Of a stretch of DNA of 64,000 nt, positions 32,623-44,729 are shown piece after piece. Each line of letters opens with the position of its first letter. Positions within the stretch are counted from its first letter, which is position 1. A program made the position numbers and the translations under genes. Location of the stretch: contig NC_049990.1 in assembly GCF_000003815.2 (NCBI RefSeq), forward strand, positions 6,072,330 through 6,136,329. Direction: 5' to 3'. Source of the DNA: Branchiostoma floridae. Lineage: Eukaryota > Chordata > Leptocardii > Amphioxiformes > Branchiostomatidae. Below the pieces are notes generated by a model, which saw nothing but the letters and a program-made list of their open reading frames with translations, was not told the DNA's origin and made no database searches.

Positions 32623-34797
32623 TACTGTAATTCCTGATTTTTTTTTAATGTGCTTTTATGTTCACGGTTTTCACGGTGACGACTGTAACATGAAGTTATC
32701 ATTTTATTTTTGTTTATGTTGATTGTCACAGGGCTCCCATGGAAATCAGTCTGCTAGACTGAAGGGACCACCCTATAAGATATTAAATGATAAATAAATT
32801 ACCGATAACAAATAGTTTCTCTTGGTGACAATGACAAATAATTTGTTCGCTGTGAACACTTAGTTCCGAGAACAAGTTAAAATTTCTCAGACCGTGAAAG
32901 TTCGGTATCAAGAAGACAAAATAAATTACAGTACTGTGCTGCCCTATTTGTGTCATGAAAGATAGACAGCTGAAGGTAACTTACTAAATGTCCAGTGTTT
33001 ACCTAATTTATCAGAAAAAACAATGTCTTCTTAGACTTAGACTGATTGATCTTAGACTGGAAAACTATTTACCAAAACATAGCCTTCTTGGCAAAGGTTG
33101 AAATGTACATGTACATGTATGATATCCAACCTAGACTAATAAGCTGTTTAATCTGCCAACACAGCAACAATATGGAGGCGTTCTGAAACAACGTCACCCA
33201 CATACCACTTTCAGAGTCTCCCGGACCATGGTATGGTGAAGCCATACGTCAAATTATCTTTCTGACGTGGCGGGAAAAACATCAAGACAACAAAGGTGTC
33301 AAAAAGAAATCTTCAGTGGCGATCTAGACCCCAAGACTGCCCACGTTTACTTCTTGAAGTTCCCTAAACAGCTGGTTCCACCAGGATATTGTCACACCCA
33401 CATACATACAGCTAACAAGAACAGGAAATGAACTCTGACCTTTTCATGTCTAGAAATTGCCATGGGGGTAGGTATGGGTGTGTGATGGACTCTTAGCTGG
33501 TCAATCCAAAATGTGTGTCCCCCTTTGTCGAGCAATATAAACCTACTTTCTTTATTTTCTGTGTTAGTAGATAGACGTGTAGAAAATTTTGTACCATTCA
33601 AGAAAGGGTTCTGAGTTTTGATAAATTTTGACAGGAGCTCTCAATACCTCTTTCACACCCTCTAAAACCAGGAACACAGTTCCATGTTTTCCTTAAATGT
33701 GGCTGGTCTCATTTTGGCTTTGATGACAAAGGCAGAAAGAAAAGCTCCTTTATACAAATGTACTTTTTTATCTGTCCATGTGCTGTTAATGTAACGTTGT
33801 ATGTTATACAACAACAGCAATCTCATTATACTTTCCCTAACTCCATGTTCTATGTCAACCTATATTCAAGGACAATAACAAAGACCAATGAATTATGAAA
33901 TTTACAGCTTTTGTCAGTCCTGCCTTACCAACACCTATTTTGACACAGAATCACCCACCTACTTATATACTGCACATTCATAAATCCTTCATCAGAGTAC
34001 AACTACGTGTACACGTATGCAAAATTAGGTATCTAAATTGACAGGACCATTTGCAATGAGGCCCAAGATGCCTAACTAATACACGTATACACCTGCAAAG
34101 CATAGACATAAGACTGGAAAGCTACTTCACCTTTATCCGCGGGGAAACCTATAATCGTTGTTTTCAAAAACAGGACATTTAGGGATATCAAGTTGAGGGA
34201 CGGTACAATATTCTGAAAATAGCTGCAAGCAATAATTTGAAAATGTCGCAGTTTGAAACCACAGTCCACCGTCCTGATACCCCTGGATAGCAATAAAAAG
34301 AACAACGGATATACGTCACCTGGCGGATAAAGGTGAGCTAGCGTTATGTCTTGAAATGTTCACAATGTTTTATTCTTGCAGTGATCTCTTAATTACTGTA
34401 ACATCATGACACTTAGGTATATACCTGTGTGTATTTCTATTGTACTGCAGTATTGGTTCAACCATGACATTATAGGGGATAGCTAAAACTTCCTTTCTCT
34501 TTTGACAGCCAAATGACATGAATTTACAGTAGCCATTTCTGTTACCCTGCTGAGCTAATAATTGGTTGATACACAGGGAATGCTGTTTTTGTAATTTTTT
34601 TATTTTTTTTGCTTCAGCACTGTATGATGTAAAATAGTTCAGGTGATATTGTGGTAACTCTTTCTCACCTGATATATATGACACATACACATATTCAAGA
34701 AGGATATTTGCATAAACAGGATTGGTTAGGTAATAGCCTGATTAAATCTCGCTTATAGCAGCCCGCCTAACATCCGCCGGCCCCCAACATTGGCGTT

Positions 34798-34956
34798 GAG
34801 GGGCCAGTTACAGCCCTGGACAGCGGAGTCAGCGTTACAAAGACTATGGGGAGGGGCCAGTTACAGCCCTGGACAGCGGAGTTAGTGTTCCAAAGACTAT
34901 GGGGAGGGGCCAGTTACAGCCCTGGACAGCGGAGTTTGGCAAACGTTACACAGACT
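34798..34956. repeat. 53-bp tandem repeat, three units
   Basis: GAGGGGCCAGTTACAGCCCT, then GGACAGCGGAGT, at 34798, 34851 and 34904. The array ends about 40 bp from the donor of FNDC3 exon 1. Confidence 0.88.
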
Positions 34957-34996
34957 AGTTAGGTAAGTGGCTGAAGTATTCACGGGCATACATTAC

Positions 34997-35287
34997 CTTG
35001 TTCTGGAGGATATGGATAGGAGGGTTGATATGGATGCGGCGTATACTGCGGCGGTATGACCTCCCCCCCACCGTCCGGGGGGTGGTACGGGTTCTGTGGG
35101 AACATGTGGTGCGGCATATGGCTGGGGGGCGGGTAGCCCATTTGGTGAGGCACGTTGGGGTACTGGGGGGGCGGCAGGGCCGTCATGATGTGTATACTGC
35201 CGTTAGCGTCCATGACTTGTTGCACAATGTGTTCTGGGGGAATGGGAGGCGTGCCGTCGTGGGACACCATGCATACTGTGGCTGGAC
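34997..35287 (-). CDS. FNDC3: FNDC3 exon 1 of those visible: Pro-rich N-terminal region
   Basis: This 291-bp exon follows TTGCAG, with GT completing a glycine codon, and ends CAAG|GTAATG (phase 1 at both ends). It encodes GPATVCMVSHDG, then PPIPPEHIVQQVMDANGSI, then a Pro/His/Tyr-rich stretch with PPPSHMPHHMF and a YPYPPEQ end. This matches the vertebrate N-terminal pattern GPA..P..S.NG..PPI..P......VIED followed by proline-rich sequence. No signal peptide or membrane segment is present, as expected for the cytosolic part of this family. The long plus-strand frame across the same bases is its antisense shadow. One or more upstream exons with the start codon are missing. A 53-bp x 3 repeat lies about 40 bp beyond its donor. 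Confidence 0.88.
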
Positions 35288-35582
35288 CTGCAACACAGGA
35301 AAAGAGAACACACGTTACACACATGTACAAGCACTTTCAGCTAGAGATGGCCCCTACACCGTGATTTGGGCACCTACGCTCTGTTTCAACAAGAGAAGGG
35401 GACTTTCTATTGTTTAATGTAACATAGATTTTTAGCACAGTATGCACTCACTACTAATAATTTATAAATATAATAACAATGGGTTAACCTGTGCCAAAAA
35501 CCTGTGAACTGCAGTTCTTACCAATGTTGTAAGAGGGTAGTCAAGCACACAATTTCTCCTGTTAGTGTTATAACACGTATAC

Positions 35583-35904
35583 CAGTGCTCGAAATGCCCA
35601 CTTGCAGACTTGCAAACGCAACCACAATTTTGAACCCAGGTAGCACAGTGGGCAACGAACCTGAAATTTTGCAGTCGGAACACCGCTTTTCCCCCACCTA
35701 CATCCATAAGCATTAGTGTCTATTTCTTGATTAGATAAAACATATACATGTACATGTAACTGGAAGAAAAGATAATGAGTAAGTATCTGATTTGAAGAAA
35801 GTCAACTTGGAATTGGGGCAACCTCAAATGTTGATGGTGCAACTTGGCTTTTGACTCAAGTTGCTGCCTGGGCAACCTGGCTGAAAAAAGTATTTCAAGC
35901 ACTT
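35583..35904. mobile_element. MITE family K (related to J)
   Basis: CAGTGCTCGAAATGCCCACT at the left and AAGTATTTCAAGCACTT at the right form imperfect inverted ends that resemble family J. GTTCCTAAAACAG-type flanks are not duplicated, so the boundaries are approximate. Confidence 0.5.
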
Positions 35905-36772
35905 TCAGCAAGACAGCGTCACATACAATGTACATTTGTAGGAGGAAAATAGTTTCCTTGACGAGTCAACAACTTAAGCCCCTCACTAAGGACATTTCTA
36001 CAACACCACCACCAGTGTCCTTTTCATCACTATGATTTTCAGTACAATATGCACTTACTACTGGTAATTTATAATAACAATGGGTTAACCTGCGACAAAA
36101 CTGAACTGCAGTTCTTACAAATGTTGTAAGAGGGCACTCAAGCACACAATTTCTCCTGTTCCAACATACATGTACTGTAACACCAAACAGTATGTAGCTA
36201 GTCAAGACGGTTACAAATTCAATAAAAAGTAAACTTTATATTGTACTAGCTGCTTGAAATAAATTTGACCATATTCAATATTGCAACACATCATTTCTGT
36301 TATGCAAAACTGCAAAATTATTCAAAGTAAATTAAACATTTTCCATGGCTACATTTTGTTTCTAACCTGTTCCTAAAACAGCCCAAACAAGTGCTTTCAA
36401 TTTCTCTATCAGTATGTCGAAATTCCAACTGGTTCAAGTTTGACTCTAGCAACCCAGGTATGCATTAAAGAGTACTGTAAATCATGATACTTTTGCTGCA
36501 GTGACTTCATTTTGGTGTTTTTCAGTGACCTCTGTACCTCGATTGCACAACTACAAAAATTTGTCTCCTTTGTATGACTCCTGTACCAATAAAGTGTACT
36601 TTTACATAAATTTACAAAAAACGGAAAAACCTACTTTTTTCCATACTGTGAAATAGAAACTTCGTAAAAGTTATTGAATCTACAGTAACTAAAGCCCTAC
36701 AATTTCGAGATTATATTTAGATGTTGATGTTCTGGATTGAATTATATCCTTGCAGGGAATAGTACTGTAAAT

Positions 36773-36972
36773 GCAGAAATTTTTGTGGTGGTTTTAGGTC
36801 CGCAAGGTTTTCACGTTGCCAATTCACCGAGAACTTAAAACCACCGCATTTTTCCATGGCAGTAAGAGACTACAGTGCATGGTGCTACCGTGAACTTAAA
36901 AATCCACAGCTAAAATCCTTTATCCCGCTACTGCGAAATTAAATCCCCGCTAACTTAATTGCATTTACAGTA
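36773..36972. mobile_element. MITE family C, copy 3
   Basis: TACTGTAAATGCAGAAATTT to TTGCATTTACAGTA. Preceded and followed by near-identical 18-20 bp sequences TATATCCTTGCAGGG. Confidence 0.82.
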
Positions 36973-36990
36973 TATCCTTGCAGGGAGTAG

Positions 36991-37165
36991 TACAGTAAAT
37001 GCATTAAAGTTCGTGGTGTTTTTATTTTTTTTCGCGGTAGCATCATGCACTGTAGTCTCTTATTGCCATGGAAAAATGTTTGCGGTGGTTTTAAGTTCTC
37101 GGTGAAGCGGCCACCGCGAAAACCGCAAACATTAATCCACCGCGAAAGCTTCTGCATTTACAGTA
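36991..37165. mobile_element. MITE family C, copy 4
   Basis: TACAGTAAATGCATTAAAGT to TTCTGCATTTACAGTA. It begins 18 bp after copy 3 and is shorter (175 bp). Confidence 0.82.
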
Positions 37166-37559
37166 TTTTGCCTTATGTAAGCATGTTGCCGCCATGTGCA
37201 GACTGTCTTAGGTTTTTTGGCAGGACACCTCCTTGTTAGACACCAACTTAGACTGTTAAGTCTCAATCATATGCAAATTTGGGGTCATGATTTTCGATCT
37301 ATCACTTTAAACTGTCATTTACTGACACAACATGTACTGTAGAAACATTTATCTCCAGTAGGAGGGGAAAGGAGTTTTTGGCAAAAGTTTAAAGTTTGCG
37401 ATTATGCGTCTCGTACGATGTATGTATAATAATATGTGCATAGATTTAATGGGACTTTAAATAATGTAACCTGAATCTTTAACATATTTTGTCTAACCCT
37501 TACATGTACCTCTTCCCTCATGACCTTAACAAAAAGCGACCTGCAGGTCGATTGGAGCT

Positions 37560-37650
37560 TAGGAGAGGCACTTAACACAACTTTCCTCACTTCGCTCAGG
37601 TGGAAATGAGTACCTAACTTGTCATCCCTCATACAGGACGCTAAATGCAG
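37560..37650 (+). mobile_element. SINE body fragment
   Basis: GGCACTTAACACAACTTTCC, GGTGGAAATGAGTACCTAAC and ACAGGACGCTAAATGCAG match the central body of the tRNA-headed SINE without head or tail. Confidence 0.6.
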
Positions 37651-40152
37651 TAGTTGAAAACCATTTTTTTTTTACCATTTCTACCCACAAACAAAATGTC
37701 AACCACCTCTTACAGCATTGGGCAGGTATTTAAACTCAAATAAACTACTCCAAAACACCTGAGGAGACACCCAATAACCCCCTACGGTAGCTTGAATAAA
37801 GCGTAATTCAGAGCAAATGTTCAAATTTTGTTAACCCTCATTTGCAGCTGTTCTGAAGGTAAAATGTTAAGTGTGTAGACCTTGAAACCAGCAGGGAACA
37901 TCTGTACTACATTTCACCACAGCCTTCTGCAATATAAAACTTGCAAAAAGTTAGACCGATAAGTGGTCAAAATTGAATCTGTATAACTAATGACTTTCTA
38001 AGTTGAAAATCATGTACGTTGTACAAGTATAATTTAAAGGAAAATGTTGCAGAACTTCTTTGTTATTTTCTCTAAACAAAATAATAGAAAATGTTATCAG
38101 TACATATTACAGATATCACAGAACATTGTTGCTGTTTTCCCTAAACCAGGAAAATAAGATAAAAAAATGTCAGTACATATAATGCATGTCAGAGAGCTTC
38201 TTTGCTGTTTTCTCTGGGTCTCAGTGACAAGTACTCACATGCACATCTGCACGTACCACCTCTACCCAGATGCCACCACTGCCCTTTGATCATCCAACCA
38301 CATCATTTGTCATAATAAAGTTCTGTGAGTGAAAGAAGACACCTATGTGGCACAGGGTCCCCGTGTGAACCTACCTAAGGCTGATATTCAGTGGACTCAG
38401 GAGGAAACTGTACAAGGACATATGCTACTGACTTACTGTTCATATTAGGTCTTTCTCTCTCAGTCTGTCAGTCAGTCTATCCAGACTATGGATAGACATT
38501 AGATACTCACATTAGGTACCCAGTCAACAAAAAGGGAACAAAAATTATGATATAGAAGACAACGAAACACACAGATCATAAAACAACAAAATTTCATGAG
38601 CATTATCTGTGTTTATTTTTTAAATTTTTATTTTTGTTCAAGTCTTGGCAGCGGAGAGACAACTGAATACTGTTGAATCTTAAGAAGAGTTTTATTTTGA
38701 ACATTAGCAGTGACCTCTCTACTATTGATGTGAATATGCATTTCCAATTCAAAACTACTGTACTACAGAACAGTTATGATTCAACATAAACTTAAAACAC
38801 AGCAAAAACCTCCTACTGCGAAATTGTGCCCTTACAAAAATACACATATCTACGGTACTCCCTGAAAGGCAAAGCATACCATTTCCATCACACATCTTAA
38901 GAGGATAATGATATCTTAAGGTACTATAACAAAATGGTGTCCCCTTGATTACCTTTGGCCAAACGAGACCAAACCGGATGAGGAAGGAAGACACTTTCCC
39001 CCTCGTCTAGACATGTTACTTCAAGCAGCATTGTCGAGAAATAGCTAGAATATCGAGTGTGACACGCAATTCCGAAGGAAACTTTGCCCAACCTATCAAA
39101 ACTACCCTCCTTTTGGGCCAAGTCCAGGCCAATAGCATCTCACAAACAGGTTCTATGAAGTCTAATTATTTAGGCTTAGTGGTGTACTGTGAGTGAAGGC
39201 TTGTGGTCTATACCTAACAACTTCGATGTGGGTGTAGTATCAGGTGTATAAAACTACTAATCTCCCAGTATGTTAGGCATCATCCCTTGCTAAAGGGAAA
39301 GACAATTATTGCTTGAAAAAGGGTGTCAGCAGTGGTTATGGAGGGTCATACCATTCATAACTGAGGGGGGGGGAGAAAAGTTTGTAACCCCTTCTTTTCA
39401 ACTTTATTACTTTTGCCAATAAGATTATATCTTTGGAAGTGTTTGCAACAATATATTCCAGCAGTAGAGATTCCAATTTGAATACCCCTAATATTAAATA
39501 TTTACACTTCCAAATGTTTTGTTTATAATTCTTAGACTTGTTTTTTCTATCAATCTGAAATGAATGTGGCTCAGACTGTTATCTAAAAGAAGAGTTTATA
39601 GTTCTCCACAGTGGAAAACATACTGTAGAAAAATTTGTCATCAAAATAATGTGTCATTTAGCCATTAAAAGATACAGCACTTATTCCCAAGACCATTTAG
39701 CTAAATGCTTCCACGGATTGCTAATGATCCCTCTTCTCCCCTCCGACTCCGAAATGTTTGCAGTGGTTGTTTGAACTTGACATTCCTGTCTCAAACCCGT
39801 CAGTCTACAATCACCAACTTGTCAAAGAAAAGTGGTGGCTTTGGAGTGGCCTTAGCGGCTACTGTCCCCAGTAAACAGTGTACACTCAGCCAGGAATCTC
39901 CCCTTCTTATCCTCACCAGCTTAAGTGACCTGGCATGTCCAGGTGGGCCCTACACCTGTATTTGTTTGTACGCATATTGTGTCTAGACCTGGTTTGGTCC
40001 GTGTCTGTCACACCCTGGGAATGGGATACTGGAAACATTGAAATGTTTGCCGTGGCTTTCTTTCCCTAGTTTCTGTGAAGATCTCTCGATCATGAAACCA
40101 TGACTTCGTAAATAGTTTTTTCCAACCACAAATTCAAAGAACCAACAAGGTA

Positions 40153-40300
40153 CGTCGATGAAGGTTAGACATCCAGGTGATAAGATATGCCAAAAAGCAG
40201 TTAATCAAGCAACTGGATATGATTTTGGACATTTCAGACAGCCATCCGGTGTCTTTCGGAGAAATCTTACTGCAGGGGTTTTTATATCTTTGCCGTGAAT
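40153..40300 (-). repeat. Interspersed repeat family A, minus-strand copy
   Basis: GATGAAGGTTAGACATCCAG, AATCAAGCAACTGGATATGA and CATCCGGTGTCTTTCGG are the complement of the family motifs. Confidence 0.7.
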
Positions 40301-41146
40301 AGACTAGGTAAAGCACGTGAATTCACAGTAGTATTCACAGAACAAGCACAGACAATTGTTCTATTGTACGTCTACCCAAGCCTCAAGTCCAGATACAGGC
40401 AGCTGGGTTATACCAGCCCATAGTGGAATGCAGCGGCTCCCAAATTTGTTGAAAGTGTTCATTAGCAAGTGATAAATGTGAAAAGCGATATCATTGACAA
40501 ATCCTTGCAGTGACTGCCTGGGTTACCCTGGGCTCCAAACATTTAAAGTACCCCACACAAAATGACCCTGTACACTCTGGGGCCAAATCATCTCCATTGC
40601 TTGGTTCTAGGATCTTCAAAAGATCATTTCTTGCGTTGCGCTCGATAAATGTACATCTTCAAATTGTTACTTTAGCTTTTAGTGTGAAATAAAGATGCCA
40701 CAAATATGTGTTTCCATTGTATTTGTATCACTTTTGTACTTTAGAATTGGTTGAACAGCAAATGTGGGGAAAAAAACCTCCTTACCGGTCCTACCATAAA
40801 ATCAAGTTGCTGTCAAAATAAAATAAAAATTACAGTATCTCTTGTCAATATATCGTATGCCATTACCATTGAAAAGGACTCCTATTTGTAATATCTGTAT
40901 CTGTATCTGTATAACCGTTATGAGTTTTAACAATAGCAACCCTTTGGTATAATACATCAGCTTTGCATGCAAGCATCACGACCGCAACTGGTCATATTAC
41001 GCTAAATCAACCATCATACCAAACTTTGCACAAAGTTTGAGACAACCTGTGGGTATCATATCAGGTATTTGTTTGAATCTTGTTTGTTTGAACCTTCGTT
41101 TAATCATATAATCTCCATATTTGTGTATGTATGACAGAATAGTTTT

Positions 41147-41547
41147 GTATTTATTTATTTATTTATTTATTTGCCAATGATACAACTCATTACACGGATC
41201 TGCCTAGGCAGCTTTGGGCTGGTAGCGGCAGATCCACAGAGATACAGACGAACATACATCATCGGTCGACGTGATCGCACATCTTCGCACATGTTTACAC
41301 ATGACGGGGTTATACCGCCTCTTGCGGGTTGACATACCCTTTCATATGCGCCAGGTCTCCCGTCCGGGTGAATGATGTAAATCACCGTGAGCCGAAGCTA
41401 GGTACTCATTTTCACCTGAGTATAGTGAGGAAAGCCGTGTAAAGTGCCTTTCCCAAGGGCACAAGATCGGTAACACGGCAGGCGGATTCGAACCCGCAAC
41501 CTCTCGGTCACGGGGCCAACACGGTCCCATTGCGCTACGCGGTCCCA
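41147..41547 (-). mobile_element. tRNA-headed SINE, copy 2, with TTTA/TAAA tail
   Basis: On the minus strand it starts GTGGGACCGCGTAGCGCAAT and has box B GGTTCGAATCC. The body GATCTTGTGCCCTTGGGAAA and GTGAAAATGAGTACCTAGCT matches the copy at 1689. The 3' part differs: it contains CCGCTACCAGCCCAAAGCTG and GCCTAGGCAGATCC, and ends in about six TAAA units (41147-41172 on plus). Confidence 0.82.
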
Positions 41548-43002
41548 CTGAGGTACTAAGGTATTTTCCCTGTGACTGACGTCACTGAGTAACAGGTTAA
41601 ATTACAGGTAGCAAAAACACTATTTTGTCCACAAACATGTTTCTCGGCCAATTGAGCTCCCTGCGACAGTAAACCCAGCAATAATCCAATGTCTCTCACG
41701 CCAATCAACTAGTCAAGAACCCTTTAAATTGTGTCTCAATTTACACACAACTTTCCATGGCTGGTACCTAGGGATACCAACAGACTATGATGGGAAAGTA
41801 CCAGAGTTCTCACAAGGAGTTTTCGTAGTGTGGGTCTGTGGGGGTATGCAAAGTGGCAAGCATTGCGGGCTTGAGCATTGTAGGGGCATCTGGGGACATC
41901 CTCTTTCTGAAAATTTTAGATATACGTTTCTAACCATCTGACACACTATTTCTTGCATTTTGAGGGCCACAATATTGTATGAACATCAATTCTTAAGTCC
42001 TAATACGGCATTTGAATTTCAGCACACGAAGCATGTTACAATTACTTTATGGAAGCCCTTTCGATACAGGCAGCAGCCAGTGGGATACTGCAAAATACAG
42101 ACCAATCCGTGCCTGAAGACAAGATGCAGATGGAGCTTTATCATGGTCCAGCTATGACAGAAATGAACAAGTTGTCCGTCATGACTCTCCTCTCCCCAAC
42201 CACTACATTTTGAATGATTTTCACCATTTTAAGTGTTCCAAAAACCAAGGAAACAGATTAGTATGGCTCAAATCTGGACCCTGAGCTGCCTAACTACAAC
42301 AAGGCGCTCCACTTTCCTCACATTACCACTTCAGCAAACAGCCTCCCATTCCGATTCCACTCCACGCTTCCCTATCGATCTGTCCTTGCCTTGTGACTAT
42401 CCAAGGTTTAGCAGGCATTTAACCTCGCCTACGGGGACTATTTCAAGGTCTAGCTGCTCCAATCTTTGCCCATTGGCCAAAAGATACACGCTGGTCCCCA
42501 CACACAACCATGGTGGTCCCCATAATTTTACGTAACGTGTCAGTTCGATGACTTTGCATCTCAGCTGTGTTTAGGTGTGCGACATGTCCGAGGTTTGGGT
42601 TTGTTTATATGAGGTCACCAGGATGATGTGGAGCCTCCTTACATGTGTGGGGGGATATCGTCATGGTTACAAATTCCACTCCGAGATCAACACAACACAG
42701 TCCTTTGAGTTTGAATGCCATACAAAAGTATGATGCACAATCCATGTAATTTTCTTCCTGTTTCCAGATTTGTAAGTCAATCTAACTTCTAGCATAATCC
42801 AATACTATCATAATAAATAAGCAACCGTTGTATATTAAGCATTTTTCAATCAAACACAAAAATAACATGGGCTTCTAATGTCATAATTTACAAGATATCA
42901 TTAATGACTACTTGTATGCTACATGTGACTACACAACATGACAATATTCTATACCTTTAATGACATACAGCACTATTTTTGATTGAAATAGCCCAAATAT
43001 AT

Positions 43003-43127
43003 GTACTGTAAATTGTGAAATATTTGCAGTGGTTTTACGTTCATAGTTCTTTAGTTGACCTCCCACACTGTTAAATCATAAAACCGTGAACTTGTACTCC
43101 TTTGCCACTGATCACTAAATTCAGTCC
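43003..43127. mobile_element. MITE family C, partial copy
   Basis: TACTGTAAATTGTGAAATAT, GCAGTGGTTTTACGTTCATA and ACCGTGAACTTG are recognisable. The right end has been lost. Confidence 0.55.
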
Positions 43128-43473
43128 CAAAAAAACTTGTATGAATCTTGTAAATGAACAGACTTTAATTGTGCCTTCCTAGATCCTATCCTAATGGATT
43201 CAGTAAATGCTGTAGTAATCACAATACAAAGCCGCATTTGCTTAAACACATTGTACAATATACCAGCTAAAGTTTTCAGATCTGAAACCTTATCAACTAG
43301 AAAACGGGACCACCAGCACTCATTTGGCATATTCAAGACCCAGATCGAGTTTCACAATGGACAAGGGAGACATACACAGTGAGCAACAACTTGAACTTGA
43401 CACTGACAGACAGAATTTACAGACAGGAACCCAGACTTCCCACCCAGCTACCTCAGGTCAACACATGTGCTTC

Positions 43474-43800
43474 TAGGCAATGGAGAAGAAAGAGAGGGGG
43501 GCGGACATTTTCCTTATGTACCTGCCAAAGGGTTACTGTACCTGTACCTGGATCTAACAATTGTTAAAAATTGAATTAGATACTGGAGCTGGAATTCAAT
43601 TAGTACACCTGTACTGCAATGGAGAAGAAGGAAAAGGGGCGGACATTTTCCTTATGTGCCTGCCAATAGGGCTGTGTACTACTGGTAAACTGTACCTGTA
43701 CCTATATCTGGACCTGTACCTGGATCTGTACCCTCTGTTAAGAAACAGGTCCGGAGCTGAAAGTCAATGTACCTGTACCTGTAGTCTGAACAATCTGAAG
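43474..43800. repeat. Compound tandem duplication with CCTGTA runs
   Basis: GCAATGGAGAAGAA...GGCGGACATTTTCCTTATG occurs at about 43479 and 43616. Each is followed by CTGTACCTGTACCT-type runs. GGGCTGTGTACTACTGGTA at 43668 resembles the ends of the MITE at 6326. Confidence 0.7.
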
Positions 43801-44275
43801 TACTAGTGGATGCTATCTTTTAGACTGAAGATGTTAAATACAGTCTCAAAACAAACAGCTTTGACAATTTTTGCAGTTGACTTCACAACTAGGAAATATG
43901 TTAGCTATAATCCAAAATAAATAATTCTCCATCCAAAGATGACATTTCTACACTAGAGGTAGAAAAGACAGTTGGTTTCTTGACTACCTTTTTTAAGTCC
44001 ACAGCTCTACCAACAAGACTGTCTGCCAAACATTTGAACTAAGATTAATTGATCAATCAATGACATATGTAAATAGGTTGATTAATTGATGGACTGATAC
44101 CTCAACAAATTCATTGATTAATCAATAAACGAAAGAAAAGATAAAAAGCATAAAAAAGATAGATAGATAGATAGATTGATTGATTGATGGATGGATTGAC
44201 TATTAGATTGATGATGATGATGATGAGATTGATTGATTAATTGATAAAAGACAGATAGATAGATACTATAGAATG

Positions 44276-44508
44276 CCAGATACTCTTCCCAGCTAAAGAT
44301 CGGTAGTGACAGCAACCTGCCAAAAATGACAAGGAAAAATGTTTACATTAACAAACCAAAGGTCAAACCACAAACCCAAACGGACCCTTTTACTTGGGAC
44401 GGCCCTGGAGCTTTCCTTTGCTCCTCCCATATGAAAGAAAAGATCAAAACATTAAAAAAGATAGATGGATATACAGATTGATTGATTGATTGAATGACTG
44501 ATTCATTA

Positions 44509-44566
<58 letters not shown>

Positions 44567-44729
44567 AAAAAGAGAGATGCTCTTCCTAGCTCCAGATCAG
44601 TAGTGACAGCAACCTGTCAAAAATGACAAGGAAAAATGTTTACATTAACAAACCAAAGGTCAAACCACAAACCCAAACGGACCCTTTTACTTGGGACGGC
44701 CCTGGAGCTTTTCTCTGCTCCTCCCATTT
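44276..44729. repeat. ~300-bp tandem duplication with ATTG/ATAG microsatellites
   Basis: AGTGACAGCAACCTG...AAAATGACAAGG and CAAACCCAAACGGACCCTTT occur in both 44281-44431 and 44581-44729. Between and before them are GATAGATAG (44157-44180), GATGATGAT (44208-44226) and a long GATT run (44478-44567). Confidence 0.88.

Larger units (their letters stand above)
29818..34790. other. FNDC3 intron 1-2 remainder
   Basis: Besides the elements listed at 30888 and 31927 I see one dispersed repeat (30548-30665) also present at 4615-4780 and 24445-24560 (ACCTT..TTTTCAAAATCTC and CATTACCA.T). The rest is AT-rich and unrecognised. Confidence 0.5.
2116..35287 (-). other. FNDC3: FNDC3 gene, partial (19 coding exons)
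   Basis: Exons were joined by hand using AG/GT sites, phase and similarity to remembered vertebrate FNDC3A/FNDC3B. All 18 internal junctions keep frame and the product is 2,557 bp. Layout: Pro-rich N-terminal region (exons 1-2), then FN3-1 (exons 3-7), FN3-2 (7-10), FN3-3 (10-12), FN3-4 (12-15), FN3-5 (15-17), FN3-6 (17-19) and most of FN3-7 (19). Known for the family: ER-associated proteins with nine FN3 domains and a C-terminal membrane anchor; FNDC3A is needed for spermatid-Sertoli cell adhesion in mouse and FNDC3B influences adipocyte differentiation. FN3-8, FN3-9 and the anchor would lie left of the window. The segment GYGFQPVYNGDD in FN3-3 resembles FNDC3A more than FNDC3B, but an invertebrate copy would be expected to predate that split. 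Confidence 0.93.
35905..41146. other. No gene recognised
   Basis: Contains the two adjacent family C MITEs, a SINE body fragment and family A repeat. 36010-36200 repeats motifs of 35440-35580 (CAATGGGTTAACCTG, TTGTAAGAGGG.A.TCAAGC). No spliced frame could be supported. Confidence 0.5.

Noticed and set aside
34998-35417. 139-codon plus-strand frame
   Set aside because: Antisense shadow of the Pro-rich FNDC3 exon; the minus-strand reading has matching splice sites and family similarity.
35484-35510. AQVNP in a minus-strand frame, recalling VQVNPG of FNDC3
   Set aside because: Only five residues, surrounding frame unrelated, and the sequence is repeated at 36080 as part of a local duplication.
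44157-44567. CRISPR-like repeat pattern
   Set aside because: Simple ATAG/ATTG/GAT microsatellites in a eukaryotic genome, with no spacers.
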